From positions 1 to 33,575 of the forward strand of contig RGCL01000028.1 in NCBI GenBank assembly GCA_009919175.1: DNA of 33,575 bases, in the 5' to 3' direction. The stretch's first letter is position 1. Each line of letters starts with the position of its first letter. Shown piece after piece: positions 17,631 through 25,930 of this stretch. Made by a program: the position numbers and the translations under genes. The DNA is from Betaproteobacteria bacterium (lineage in GTDB: Bacteria; Pseudomonadota; Gammaproteobacteria; Burkholderiales; Burkholderiaceae_C). Under the pieces are notes generated by a model. That model worked only from the letters and a program-made list of their open reading frames with translations, made no database searches and was not told the origin of the DNA.

Positions 17631-18263
17631 ATGAATCGCTGGCCATTCATGCCTGGCAACGCCAGGCGAGCCGTGGGCATTTGTTTTGAAGAGGATCACC
17701 TGCACTGGGTGGAGGTCGAATGGCCCCGCTTGCAGCTGCCCCGCGTCGTGCATCAGGGTCAGTGCGCGCGCGCTGCGCCCTGGCGGCGGCGCGACTGGCA
17801 AGCCCATTGGCGCCAAGCGGGGGTGCGCGCCCATCGCACGGGCATGGCTTTGGCCGAGCCCATGCTCATGCGACTGCGCGTGCCCTTGCCCACCGGTTTG
17901 CAGCACAAGGAGCGATGGCACTGGGTGGCGCAATCCCTGCAATCGCAATTGCCGTGGCCCATTGAAGACACCGCCTGGGACTGTCAGTTGCACCTTCATG
18001 CCGGCGAATCGGAGGACGACTCCACCGCGCAGTGTGTCGAGGTGGTGGCCACCCCCAAACTGGAGGTGCGCAACAACCGGCAGTGGTGCCGCCGTGCAGG
18101 GTTGCGGCTCACGCGCCTCGAACCCACAAGCCAGGCGCTGGCCAGGGCTGCCCGCTGGCCGCAGGCCTGGGGTGATTCATCCGCCGCCCTGAACACGGCC
18201 TGCAACGCCAGCTGCGCACACCAAGTTGCCCTGGGTCTGGCCTTGGGGGCGATCCAAGCATGA
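17631..18263 (+). CDS. Short PilM/HofM-like protein lacking the nucleotide-binding half
   Basis: Position (divergent from mrcA, first of a run ending in pilQ-aroK-aroB) identifies this as the pilM slot, and the N-terminus AVGICFEEDHLHWVEVE resembles the first actin-fold strand of PilM. At 210 residues it is much shorter than the usual 350. The sequence follows PilM through the LPWPIEDTAWDCQL region (about 107-120) and VEVVATPKLEVRNNRQWCRRAGL (136-158), then jumps almost directly to the PilM-like C-terminus (VALGLALGAIQA). No ATP-binding motifs remain. AAAGGAG lies six bases before the ATG. PilM normally binds the PilN tail in the cytoplasm; here it may keep only that docking role. It overlaps pilN by ATGA. 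Confidence 0.7.
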   Translation: MNRWPFMPGNARRAVGICFEEDHLHWVEVEWPRLQLPRVVHQGQCARAAPWRRRDWQAHWRQAGVRAHRTGMALAEPMLMRLRVPLPTGLQHKERWHWVAQSLQSQLPWPIEDTAWDCQLHLHAGESEDDSTAQCVEVVATPKLEVRNNRQWCRRAGLRLTRLEPTSQALARAARWPQAWGDSSAALNTACNASCAHQVALGLALGAIQA

Positions 18264-18886
18264 ACCGCCTGGTGATGTGGGGCAACACCCTTTGGCCTGG
18301 TCGCTGGCAACGGGTGATGGCCACCAACGAATTCAATCTGCTGCCCTGGCGGCGCACCCGCCAATGGCTGGAGTGGGGCGCATTGGCGTTGGGCTTGGTG
18401 TTGGGGCTGGTGCTGGGCTCGGCTGTGGGCTGGCTCATCGAATGGCAGCACCAAGACGAACTCGAGCAGCTGCAGGCACAAAGCCTGGCCCTGCGCCTTG
18501 ACGTCCAGGCGGGGCGAGAACGGCTCACCGCATGGCAGCAGCGCTGGGCCTGGCAAAACCAGCAAGACGCCCGCGAAGCCCAGCGCGCAGAGGCCTTGCG
18601 GGGCTTGCTGCAACCCCTCAAAGCCGCGCCGGGTGAGGTGCTCATGCGAGCCATGAGTTGGGATGGGCAGGTGGCCAAGGCCGAGCTGTGGGTGGTCCAC
18701 CCAGATCAAGCCTCGCCCTGGCTGCAACAGCATTGGCGACCCCAGCCCAACTCGCAATGGCACAGCGTGGGCGAGTGGCAAGCGGTTCGGCGCGATGCGG
18801 GCACGCTTGGCCAGGCCGGCGCCACCGTCTGGCAAGGCCGCTGGCAAAGCCAGGAGCCTGCCTCGCGCAAGGGGCCATCGTCATGA
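18260..18886 (+). CDS. pilN: PilN-like inner-membrane alignment protein
   Basis: PilN is a bitopic inner-membrane protein that links cytoplasmic PilM with PilO in the pilus alignment complex. The 208-residue product has the PilM-docking motif FNLLPWRR at 25-32, one membrane helix (about 38-60), a coiled-coil stretch (about 64-110) and a small periplasmic domain. In other PilN proteins INLLP is within the first few residues; here 24 residues precede it. An ATG at 18317 would give a normal N-terminus (MATNEFNLLPW), but the first ATG overlaps the upstream stop as ATGA, as do all junctions of this operon, so I keep 18260 and flag the choice. Confidence 0.8.
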   Translation: MNRLVMWGNTLWPGRWQRVMATNEFNLLPWRRTRQWLEWGALALGLVLGLVLGSAVGWLIEWQHQDELEQLQAQSLALRLDVQAGRERLTAWQQRWAWQNQQDAREAQRAEALRGLLQPLKAAPGEVLMRAMSWDGQVAKAELWVVHPDQASPWLQQHWRPQPNSQWHSVGEWQAVRRDAGTLGQAGATVWQGRWQSQEPASRKGPSS

Positions 18887-19839
18887 GGCGGCCTGCACCC
18901 CATTGGATGCTCCTGGCCGTGGGCGTGGGTGTGGGCTTGGCCTGCTCGGGCATGGCGCTACTAGGCCAGCTTCACGAGCGCGAACAAGTCCGACAAGCGC
19001 ACGAGCAAGGGCAGGCCGACTGGGTGAGCCTGCAAGACCAGTTGCGCCGTTTTGAAGCGCGCTGGCAAACCCAGATGCGGCAAGACCCGCCTGAGCCCTT
19101 GCTGCCGCCGCCCCCCGAGCCCAGCCTCACTGCGGCTGCGTTTCGTGAACTCATCGAGCAAAGCCTGGCCCTCAATGGCTTGCGCGATGCACCCCTGGCG
19201 ACCACCGATCAGGGCGTGTTGAGGCTGTCGGTGCAAGCTGCCTTGGAGCCCGTCTTGGCTTTGATCGTGCAAGTGCACGAAGCCAGCGTTCACGCACGCC
19301 TGAGCGCGTGGTCGGTGCACTGCACAGACCCGACTTGCGAAGGCCCCATGGCCTGGCAATTGAGTTGGCAACTGATGGGGTCGCCAGAGTCCCCATCGCC
19401 CGCGTCGTCCGCGCCTGCGGATGCGCCAGCCACGCCAGCCGCTTTTGCCGAGGTGCAGGCCAGCGCCTCGTCTGGTGCGTTGCACAACCCGTTCATGACC
19501 CAGGCCTGGTGGCAGCAGGCGGTGGATCAGGCGCCCATGGCCAAAGGCACCTCGAGGCGGCAATGGCAAAAAGACATGCAAGCGGGTCAGCATGTCACGC
19601 ACGAGCACACTGGTCCCTGGCAATGGCTGGGCTGGATGGGGCGGCGAGAGGGGCGGCGTGCCTGGGTCCAGGCCGGGGGCGAAACCCTCTCGGTGCAAGT
19701 GGGGCAAGCCATTGCCAAAGAGCCCGTCGTGGTCGAGGCCATGGACGCCCAGGGCCTGCGCCTGCGCCGCTGGGGCTTGAACGCGCAAGGGCGCTGGGAG
19801 GCCAAGCGCGAATTCCTGGACTGGATTGCAGCCGAATGA
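18883..19839 (+). CDS. PilO-PilP fusion protein
   Basis: This single 318-residue frame covers the slot where separate pilO and pilP genes are expected. Residues 8-29 are a membrane helix, 30-65 a coiled coil, and 82-166 a PilO/GspM-like small domain. Residues 167-200 are a Pro/Ala/Ser linker. Then comes NPF (202-204) and a beta-rich segment (244-312) with W-L-G...AWVQAGGETLSVQVGQAI, which follows the PilP/HofP pattern. Normal PilP is a separate lipoprotein; here there is no second signal or lipobox, so the PilP part is tethered to the inner membrane only through the PilO helix. The gene overlaps both neighbours by ATGA. The fusion is read directly from an uninterrupted frame; the domain names are from motif similarity. 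Confidence 0.72.
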   Translation: MRRPAPHWMLLAVGVGVGLACSGMALLGQLHEREQVRQAHEQGQADWVSLQDQLRRFEARWQTQMRQDPPEPLLPPPPEPSLTAAAFRELIEQSLALNGLRDAPLATTDQGVLRLSVQAALEPVLALIVQVHEASVHARLSAWSVHCTDPTCEGPMAWQLSWQLMGSPESPSPASSAPADAPATPAAFAEVQASASSGALHNPFMTQAWWQQAVDQAPMAKGTSRRQWQKDMQAGQHVTHEHTGPWQWLGWMGRREGRRAWVQAGGETLSVQVGQAIAKEPVVVEAMDAQGLRLRRWGLNAQGRWEAKREFLDWIAAE

Positions 19840-21332
19840 ACACCATCAACAAGCGCCTTGCCTGCCGCACAAGCCCGCGTGGCCTGTTGCCGTGGACCCA
19901 GCTTTGGCGGCTGTGCCTCCTGGGCCTGCTGCTGTGCGGCGCCATGCCACGCGGTTTCGCTCAAGACAACGATGCGCATCAGGCCGTGAGCCTGCAGTTT
20001 CAAAAGCTCGATGTGCGCTCGGCCTTGCAGGCGTTGGCCACCCAGGCCGGGCTCAACCTGGTGATGTCCGATGCCGTCAAAGGCCAGGTGAGCCTGAGCC
20101 TGCACGAGGTGCCCTGGCGCGTGGCGCTCGACGCCTTGCTCACCGCCAAGCAACTGGGGGTGCAACAGCGCGAGGGCATCTGGTGGGTTGCGCCCCTGAG
20201 TGAACTGGCCGGCCAGGAAAAGCGCGACTGGGAGCGGCGACAAGCCCTCGATGCCCTCGAGCCCCTCATGACCCGCGCCTTTGTGTTGCGCTTTGCACGT
20301 GCGCCCGAGGTGCATGCCCAGTTGCTCGGTCAGACCCCGGCCAACACGGCCTGGTCGCCTGCCCCCGCTTTGGGCATGAGCGGGGCGTTGCCACCGGGAC
20401 CCGGCACACCGGCCATGGTCATGCCCCCCGCAGGCCTGGGTTTGCCGGCCTTCCCAGGCGCAAGCCAGGCTGGTGCACCAGGCTCAGGATCTGCGGCATC
20501 GCCCAGCAGCAACCGCATGTTGAGCACGCGGGGCAGTGTGATGAGTGAGCCGCGCACCAATCAACTCTTCGTCACCGACATTGCCTCGCGCCTACAGGCT
20601 GTGGCCGACCTCATCCAGCGCATCGACATCCCGCAACGCCAGGTGATGATCGAAGCCAGGGTGGTGGAAGCCAGCACCTCGTTTGGTGAGTCCCTGGGCG
20701 CGAGCCTCACCGTGGGCGAGAGTGGGGACGGCACGGGCGGCGTCAACTTTCCCGCTGCCAGCCTCAATGGCCAGTTGCCCGCCAGGGCGGTGATCTCGGT
20801 GTTCTCGCCCAGTCAGCAGCGGCGCATCGCTGCCGCCCTCACCGCCTTGCAAACCTCGGGCGAGGGCGAGGTGCTCTCGCACCCGCGCGTGGTGACCGCC
20901 GATCAGGTCCAGGCCGTCATCGAGCAAGGCACCGAGCTGCCCTATCAAGTCTCGGCCACCCATGGGGGTACCTCCATCGCGTTTCGCAAAGCCAATCTGA
21001 GGCTGGAGGTCACGCCGCAGATCACCGACGACCAAACCGTGATCCTGCACGTCAATCTGAGCAAAGACAGCGTGGGTCAGCTCACCCCGGCGGGCTATGC
21101 CATTGACACCAAGCACCTGAGCACCCAGGTGCGCATCAGCGATGGTGGCACGGTGATGGTGGGGGGCATCCTGGCGCGCAATCAGCAAGACGCCAAGGCC
21201 GGCGTGCCCAAGCTGGCCAGTTGGCCTGTGGTGGGCTGGCTCTTTGGCAACCGGGCGCAACAAAACAGCCGTCGCGAATTGCTGGTGTTCATCACGCCTA
21301 AAATCCTCGACGAACGGGACGTTTCCCCGTGA
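19836..21332 (+). CDS. pilQ: Short PilQ/HofQ-type secretin without AMIN domains
   Basis: PilQ forms the outer-membrane ring through which type IV pili or incoming DNA pass. The 498-residue precursor has a signal peptide (hydrophobic 22-37, cleavage near FAQD), an STN domain (about 50-120), a NolW-type domain (about 145-265) split by a Gly/Pro/Ala-rich insertion (165-228), and a complete secretin domain (about 320-495) with VLSHPRVVT, the GGTSIAF segment and VVGWLFGN near the end. Standard betaproteobacterial PilQ is about 700 residues and begins with peptidoglycan-binding AMIN domains; these are absent. The size resembles HofQ or ComE of Gammaproteobacteria. It starts in the stop codon of the fusion gene and is followed 12 bases later by aroK. 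Confidence 0.88.
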   Translation: MNTINKRLACRTSPRGLLPWTQLWRLCLLGLLLCGAMPRGFAQDNDAHQAVSLQFQKLDVRSALQALATQAGLNLVMSDAVKGQVSLSLHEVPWRVALDALLTAKQLGVQQREGIWWVAPLSELAGQEKRDWERRQALDALEPLMTRAFVLRFARAPEVHAQLLGQTPANTAWSPAPALGMSGALPPGPGTPAMVMPPAGLGLPAFPGASQAGAPGSGSAASPSSNRMLSTRGSVMSEPRTNQLFVTDIASRLQAVADLIQRIDIPQRQVMIEARVVEASTSFGESLGASLTVGESGDGTGGVNFPAASLNGQLPARAVISVFSPSQQRRIAAALTALQTSGEGEVLSHPRVVTADQVQAVIEQGTELPYQVSATHGGTSIAFRKANLRLEVTPQITDDQTVILHVNLSKDSVGQLTPAGYAIDTKHLSTQVRISDGGTVMVGGILARNQQDAKAGVPKLASWPVVGWLFGNRAQQNSRRELLVFITPKILDERDVSP

Positions 21333-21344
21333 AGGCAGATCTCC

Positions 21345-21932
21345 TTGTTGGCTTTGGTTGGCATGCCGGGCAGCGGCAAATCCACCGTGGGGCGTCAATT
21401 GGCCCGACGGCTCCACCTTCCCTTCATCGACTTGGATCAACGCATTGAAGCCCACCTGGGTCATTCGATTCGCGAGTATTTCGAGCGAGAGGGCGAGGCG
21501 GCTTTTCGCGACCTCGAGGAGCGCATGCTCGAGCAAGTCCTGAGCGAGCCCTTTGCTGTCCTCTCCACCGGTGGCGGCACGGTGATTCGCCCCTCCAACC
21601 GCGAACGCCTGCATGCCCACAGCACCGTCTTTTATTTGCGCACCATGCCCCACGAGGTGTTTCGCCGCTTGCGCAACGACCTGCATCGCCCTTTGCTTCA
21701 GGTGGAGGACCCCATGGCTCGCCTGCGCGAGCTCTTCCAGGCGCGCGACCCGCTCTACAAGGAAGCCGCCCACCATGTCGTTGACTTGCCGCGCCCGCGC
21801 GTGGGCATGGTGATCCAGATCATCCTCTCCAAACTGCCAGATCACATCGCCGAGCGCGCCCAGTGGCCACAGGCCGCCAGCGCTGACGATGCCACCGAGC
21901 CCTCATTGCATGAACCAAGACCTTCGAATTGA
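21345..21932 (+). CDS. aroK: Shikimate kinase
   Basis: AroK phosphorylates shikimate with ATP in the chorismate pathway. The 195-residue product has the Walker A motif GMPGSGKST (6-14), the DLDQRIE substrate-binding helix, STGGGTV (about 74-80), and the lid arginines in RNDLHRPLL. The start is a TTG: a stop codon lies in frame 15 bases upstream, no ATG or GTG is available, and AAGG lies nine bases before the TTG. The alternative TTG one codon later is equally possible by sequence. The last 23 bases overlap aroB. The pilQ-aroK-aroB order is widely conserved. Confidence 0.96.
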   Translation: MLALVGMPGSGKSTVGRQLARRLHLPFIDLDQRIEAHLGHSIREYFEREGEAAFRDLEERMLEQVLSEPFAVLSTGGGTVIRPSNRERLHAHSTVFYLRTMPHEVFRRLRNDLHRPLLQVEDPMARLRELFQARDPLYKEAAHHVVDLPRPRVGMVIQIILSKLPDHIAERAQWPQAASADDATEPSLHEPRPSN

Positions 21933-22992
21933 CCTGGGCGAGCGCAGCTACGCCATTTGCATTGGCAGTGGCTTGCTGGGCCAGGCCAGCACCTGGGCGG
22001 GCTTGCCCACCTCAGCCCAGGCCTTGCTGGTGAGCAACACCACGGTGGCTCCCTTGTATGCCGATGCGGTCGCGCGTGCCCTGGCTCCCTTGCACACCGA
22101 GGTCTTGCGCCTTGAACTCCCCGATGGCGAAGCCCACAAAAACTGGGAGAGCCTGCAAACCCTCTTTGACACCTTGCTGGCCAAAGGCTGCGACCGCAAC
22201 ACGGTGCTCTATGCCCTGGGCGGCGGCGTGGTGGGCGACATGGTGGGCTTTGCGGCAGCTTGCTACATGCGCGGCGTGCCCTTTGTGCAAATCCCCACCA
22301 CCTTGCTGGCTCAGGTCGATTCTTCGGTGGGGGGCAAAACGGCCATCAACCACCCGCTGGGCAAAAACATGATCGGCGCCTTCTATCAGCCTCGGCGTGT
22401 GATTTGTGACCTCGACACCCTCAAGACCTTGCCCGATCGTGAATGGTCGGCGGGCCTGGCCGAGGTCATCAAGTACGGACCGATTGCCGACCTGACCTTC
22501 CTCGACTGGATCGAGTCAAACATCGACGCCCTGATGCGCCGCGATACCCAGGCGGTGGCGCATGCAGTGCACCGCAGTTGCGCCATCAAGGCCGAGGTGG
22601 TGGGTCAGGACGAGCGTGAATCGAATCTGCGAGCCATCCTCAACTTTGGCCACACCTTTGGCCATGCCATCGAGGCGGGTCTGGGGTTTGGCACCTGGCT
22701 GCACGGCGAGGCCGTGGGTTGCGGCATGGTCATGGCCAGCGAGTTGTCGTGCCGCCTGGAGCTGGTCGAGCGCCCCTTTGTCGAGCGCCTCACCCGCCTG
22801 ATTGCCAAAGCGGGTCTGCCCATTCGTGGTCCTCGCCTGGGTGCGCACGACTACCTCGCCCACATGCGCGTGGACAAAAAAGCCCAGGCTGGCCAGATCC
22901 GGTTCGTGCTCATCGATGGCCCCGGCCGCGCTGTGGTGCGCGGGGCAGACGACAGCCTGGTGAGCGATGTGATCGAGGCCTGTTGCGCATGA
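21910..22992 (+). CDS. aroB: 3-dehydroquinate synthase
   Basis: AroB cyclises DAHP to 3-dehydroquinate, using NAD and a divalent metal. The 360-residue product has the NAD-binding [14 protein letters not shown] (104-117), the [20 protein letters not shown] block (128-147), and the metal ligands in LAEVIKYG (Glu), [11 protein letters not shown] (His) and [10 protein letters not shown] (His). The ATG at 21910 gives the typical N-terminus; one at 21889 adds seven unrelated residues. It overlaps aroK by 23 bases and dgt by ATGA. Confidence 0.98.
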   Translation: MNQDLRIDLGERSYAICIGSGLLGQASTWAGLPTSAQALLVSNTTVAPLYADAVARALAPLHTEVLRLELPDGEAHKNWESLQTLFDTLLAKGCDRNTVLYALGGGVVGDMVGFAAACYMRGVPFVQIPTTLLAQVDSSVGGKTAINHPLGKNMIGAFYQPRRVICDLDTLKTLPDREWSAGLAEVIKYGPIADLTFLDWIESNIDALMRRDTQAVAHAVHRSCAIKAEVVGQDERESNLRAILNFGHTFGHAIEAGLGFGTWLHGEAVGCGMVMASELSCRLELVERPFVERLTRLIAKAGLPIRGPRLGAHDYLAHMRVDKKAQAGQIRFVLIDGPGRAVVRGADDSLVSDVIEACCA

Positions 22993-24128
22993 TGGCGCTG
23001 GCCGCCTATGCGTGTTGGCCTGAGCACACGCGAGGCCGTCGCCATCCAGAGCCCAGTGCCCCCACCCGCAACGACCATCAACGCGATCGCGACCGCATCG
23101 TTCACTCGTCGTCGTTTCGGCGGCTGGTTTATAAAACCCAGGTCTTCCTCAATCACGAAGGGGATTTGTTCCGCACGCGGCTCACGCACTCGCTTGAAGT
23201 CGCGCAGTTGGGGCGCTCCATGGCGCGCACGCTTGCGCTCAACGAAGACCTGGTCGAGGCCATTGCCTTGGCGCATGACTTGGGGCACACCCCCTTTGGC
23301 CATGCCGGGCAGGATGCCCTCAACGACTGCATGCGCGATCACGGTGGCTTTGAACACAATTTCCAAAGCTTGCGTGTGGTCGATGAACTCGAAGAGCGTT
23401 ATGCCGATTTCAATGGCCTCAATCTGTGTTTTGAAACCCGTGAGGGCATCCTCAAGCATTGCTCGGTGAACCATGCGCGCTGGCTGGAGGCGCGCGAGCC
23501 ATCCGGGGTGGGGCGGCGTTTTTTGCAACGTGAGCAGCCCAGCCTCGAAGCCCAACTGTGCAACCTGGCCGACGAGATCGCCTACAACGCCCACGACATC
23601 GACGACGGCGTGCGCTCGGGTTTGTTGAGCTTGCAGCAACTCGCGCAAATCGATTGGTTTGAACGCCATGCCCGCGAGGTGCGCCAGGCTCACCCCCATC
23701 TGGGCGAGCGCCGTGTCCTGCACGAAACCATCCGCCGCATGCTCAGTGCCCAAATTTATGACCTCATCGACAGCACCCAGGCCGCCTTGCGCAACTCGGG
23801 TGTGAGCCATGTGGATGAGGTGCGCCAGCAAGGCCCGCTGGTGTGTTTTTCGCCCGCCGTGCGCGAGGCCTCGTTGCAGCTCAAGCGGTTTTTGTTCGAT
23901 AACCTCTACCGCCACCCCCAGGTGGTGAACACCACCCAGTGGGCCAAGGGCGTGGTGCGCGATTTGTTCGAGCGCTACCTCAGCGACCCCCAGGAGATGC
24001 CCGCGAGCTATGCCCAGCGCAGCGACCGCGAACGTGCGGTGGCCGATTACATCGCGGGCATGACCGACCGATTTGCCAGCCGTGAGCACCACCGGCTCAC
24101 GGGCCTGGAGCCCCCGCATGCCGCCTGA
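22989..24128 (+). CDS. dgt: dGTP triphosphohydrolase-like HD protein
   Basis: The protein belongs to the dGTPase branch of the HD superfamily, which hydrolyses dNTPs to nucleosides and triphosphate in the cytoplasm. The 379-residue sequence has the metal ligands in [13 protein letters not shown] (His67) and [15 protein letters not shown] (His96, Asp97), and the [13 protein letters not shown] segment with the last Asp. The N-terminal [14 protein letters not shown] is also typical. The ATG overlaps the aroB stop (ATGA). The aroB-dgt linkage is common in Betaproteobacteria. It ends inside the next gene by 11 bases. Confidence 0.95.
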   Translation: MMALAAYACWPEHTRGRRHPEPSAPTRNDHQRDRDRIVHSSSFRRLVYKTQVFLNHEGDLFRTRLTHSLEVAQLGRSMARTLALNEDLVEAIALAHDLGHTPFGHAGQDALNDCMRDHGGFEHNFQSLRVVDELEERYADFNGLNLCFETREGILKHCSVNHARWLEAREPSGVGRRFLQREQPSLEAQLCNLADEIAYNAHDIDDGVRSGLLSLQQLAQIDWFERHAREVRQAHPHLGERRVLHETIRRMLSAQIYDLIDSTQAALRNSGVSHVDEVRQQGPLVCFSPAVREASLQLKRFLFDNLYRHPQVVNTTQWAKGVVRDLFERYLSDPQEMPASYAQRSDRERAVADYIAGMTDRFASREHHRLTGLEPPHAA

Positions 24129-25341
24129 ACGCGAAAGCCCTGCACCCCGCTCTCGCCTCGTTTCGGGCGCGGTCATTCTGGCGGGCATGACGGCGGCTTT
24201 GCACGTGGGCAAGCTGCCTGCGGCCTTGCCGGCCCTGGCCGAGGACTTGCACATCACCCTGGTGCAGGCGGGCTTTTTGTTGTCGCTGGTGCAGCTCGCC
24301 GGGATGAGCCTGGCGGTGTTCATGGGTCTCTTGGCCGATGGCATGGGCTTGAAGCGCAGCATGGTGCGCGGCTTGCTCTTGCTGGCCTTGGCCAGTGGCT
24401 TGGGCGGGCTGGTCACGTCCGTGGGCGCGCTGATGCTGTTGCGCGCGCTCGAAGGTTTGGGGTTTTTGCTGGTCGTCTTGCCTGCACCCGCCTTGATCCG
24501 CCGTGTGGTTTTGCCCGAGCGCTTGTCCGGCATGATGGGCGTTTGGGGAACCTACATGCCCACGGGCACGGCACTGGCGCTGATGCTGGGCTCGCTGTTC
24601 ATTCCGGCGTGGGGCTGGCGGTCCTGGTGGTGGCTGTTTGCGGGCCTGTCGCTGCTCATGGCCTGGTGGGTGTTTCGCACTGTGCCAACAGACCCGGTGC
24701 TGCCCGCAGGCGGCGCTGACCAGATGGGGCAGGGCGCGTGGATGCGTCTGCGCCGCACCCTGAGCGCACGGGGTCCGTGGCTGGTGGCGCTCACCTTTGG
24801 CATGTATTCGGGGCAGTGGCTGGCGGTGGTGGGTTTTTTGCCTTCCATCTACGCTGCGGCGGGCGTGAGTGGGGCGCTGCTGGGCGTGCTCACCGCGCTG
24901 GCCGCTGCCGTCAACATGACGGGCAACCTGGCCTCGGGGCGGCTGCTGCAACGCGGCTGGGCGCCGCGCACCACCCTGTGGCTGGGATTTGGCGCGATGG
25001 CGCTGGGCAGCACACTGGCTTTTGCTCCGTTCACCGAAGGGGCGCCCTGGTTGCGTTATGGCAGCGTCTTGCTGTTCTCGGCAGTGGGCGGCCTGGTGCC
25101 TGGCACCTTGTTTGGGCTGGCGGTGCGCTTGGCGCCTGGTGAACACCAGGTGGTGACCACCGTTGGCTGGGTGCAGCAGTTGTCGGCGCTGGGTCAGTTT
25201 GCTGGCCCGCCTGTGGCAGCGGCCTTGGCGGCGCGAGCTGGCGGTTGGCAGCTCACGCCCTTCTTTACCGTGAGCTGCTGCTTGGTGGGGGCGGGCTTGG
25301 CCTGGATGACGGCGAAGCAGTTGGCGTCGCAGCGGGTTTAG
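24118..25341 (+). CDS. MFS transporter
   Basis: This 407-residue membrane protein has twelve predicted helices in two six-helix halves split by a loop near residues 195-225 (TVPTDPVLPAGGADQMGQG). The loop after helix two (GLLADGMGLKRSMVRG) is the signature motif A of the major facilitator superfamily. It resembles CynX/NimT-like permeases, but the substrate cannot be inferred. GGAG lies seven bases before the ATG at 24118, and the gene overlaps dgt by 11 bases, so it is the last member of the pil-aro-dgt run. A six-base TAGGGG/CCCCTA hairpin at 25339-25357 starts in its stop codon, without a T-run. Confidence 0.9.
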   Translation: MPPERESPAPRSRLVSGAVILAGMTAALHVGKLPAALPALAEDLHITLVQAGFLLSLVQLAGMSLAVFMGLLADGMGLKRSMVRGLLLLALASGLGGLVTSVGALMLLRALEGLGFLLVVLPAPALIRRVVLPERLSGMMGVWGTYMPTGTALALMLGSLFIPAWGWRSWWWLFAGLSLLMAWWVFRTVPTDPVLPAGGADQMGQGAWMRLRRTLSARGPWLVALTFGMYSGQWLAVVGFLPSIYAAAGVSGALLGVLTALAAAVNMTGNLASGRLLQRGWAPRTTLWLGFGAMALGSTLAFAPFTEGAPWLRYGSVLLFSAVGGLVPGTLFGLAVRLAPGEHQVVTTVGWVQQLSALGQFAGPPVAAALAARAGGWQLTPFFTVSCCLVGAGLAWMTAKQLASQRV

Positions 25342-25371
25342 GGGCGCTCAACCCCTAGGCACAATGGGCAC

Positions 25372-25929
25372 ATGACCGAGGCCAATCCCCCAACCCACCC
25401 CGCCGTCGCCGATACCGTGCGCTGGCTCGAACGCGCCGTGATCGGCCTCAACCTCTGCCCCTTTGCCAAGGCACCGCATGTCAAGGGGCAGATTCATTAC
25501 CAAGTGAGCCAGGCCAAAGGCCTGGAAGGCCTGCGCGATGAATTGATGCAAGCCTTGCAGGACTTGGCCGCCTTGCCCGCCGAGGTGCGCGAAACCACCT
25601 TGCTGATCGTGCCGCACATGCTGCACGACTTTCTGGACTTCAACGATTTCCTGGATGAGGCCGACGGTGCATTGCATGAGCTGGGTCTGGAGGGCGAATT
25701 CCAGATGGCCAGCTTTCACCCGAGCTATCAGTTTGCGGGCACCGAAGCGGACGACATCACCAACTTCACCAACCGTTCGCCCCACCCCACCTTGCACCTC
25801 ATCCGTGAGGCCAGCATGGACAAGGCGGTGGCGGCGTATCCCGAGGCTGCTGAAATTTATGAACGCAACATGGACGTCCTGCGCCGTCTGGGGCACGCGG
25901 GCTTGAGCCAACTCTTGAAAGCGCCATGA
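25372..25929 (+). CDS. DUF1415 family protein
   Basis: This 185-residue soluble protein matches the DUF1415 family: VRWLERAVIGLNLCPFAKAP near the start (16-35), a middle part rich in conserved acidic residues (LHDFLDFNDFLDEADGAL), and the FHPSYQFAGTEADDITNFTNRSPHPTLHLIRE block (114-145). The function is unknown in the family. The conserved Cys-Pro-Phe and the HPSYQF/NRSPHP histidines suggest an active or metal-binding site, which is inference. The next gene, a methyltransferase, starts one base after the stop. Confidence 0.9.
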   Translation: MTEANPPTHPAVADTVRWLERAVIGLNLCPFAKAPHVKGQIHYQVSQAKGLEGLRDELMQALQDLAALPAEVRETTLLIVPHMLHDFLDFNDFLDEADGALHELGLEGEFQMASFHPSYQFAGTEADDITNFTNRSPHPTLHLIREASMDKAVAAYPEAAEIYERNMDVLRRLGHAGLSQLLKAP

Positions 25930-25930
25930 C

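Noticed and set aside
25339-25357. TAGGGG/CCCCTA hairpin after the MFS gene as a terminator
   Set aside because: The stem is only six bases, starts in the stop codon, and no T-run follows.
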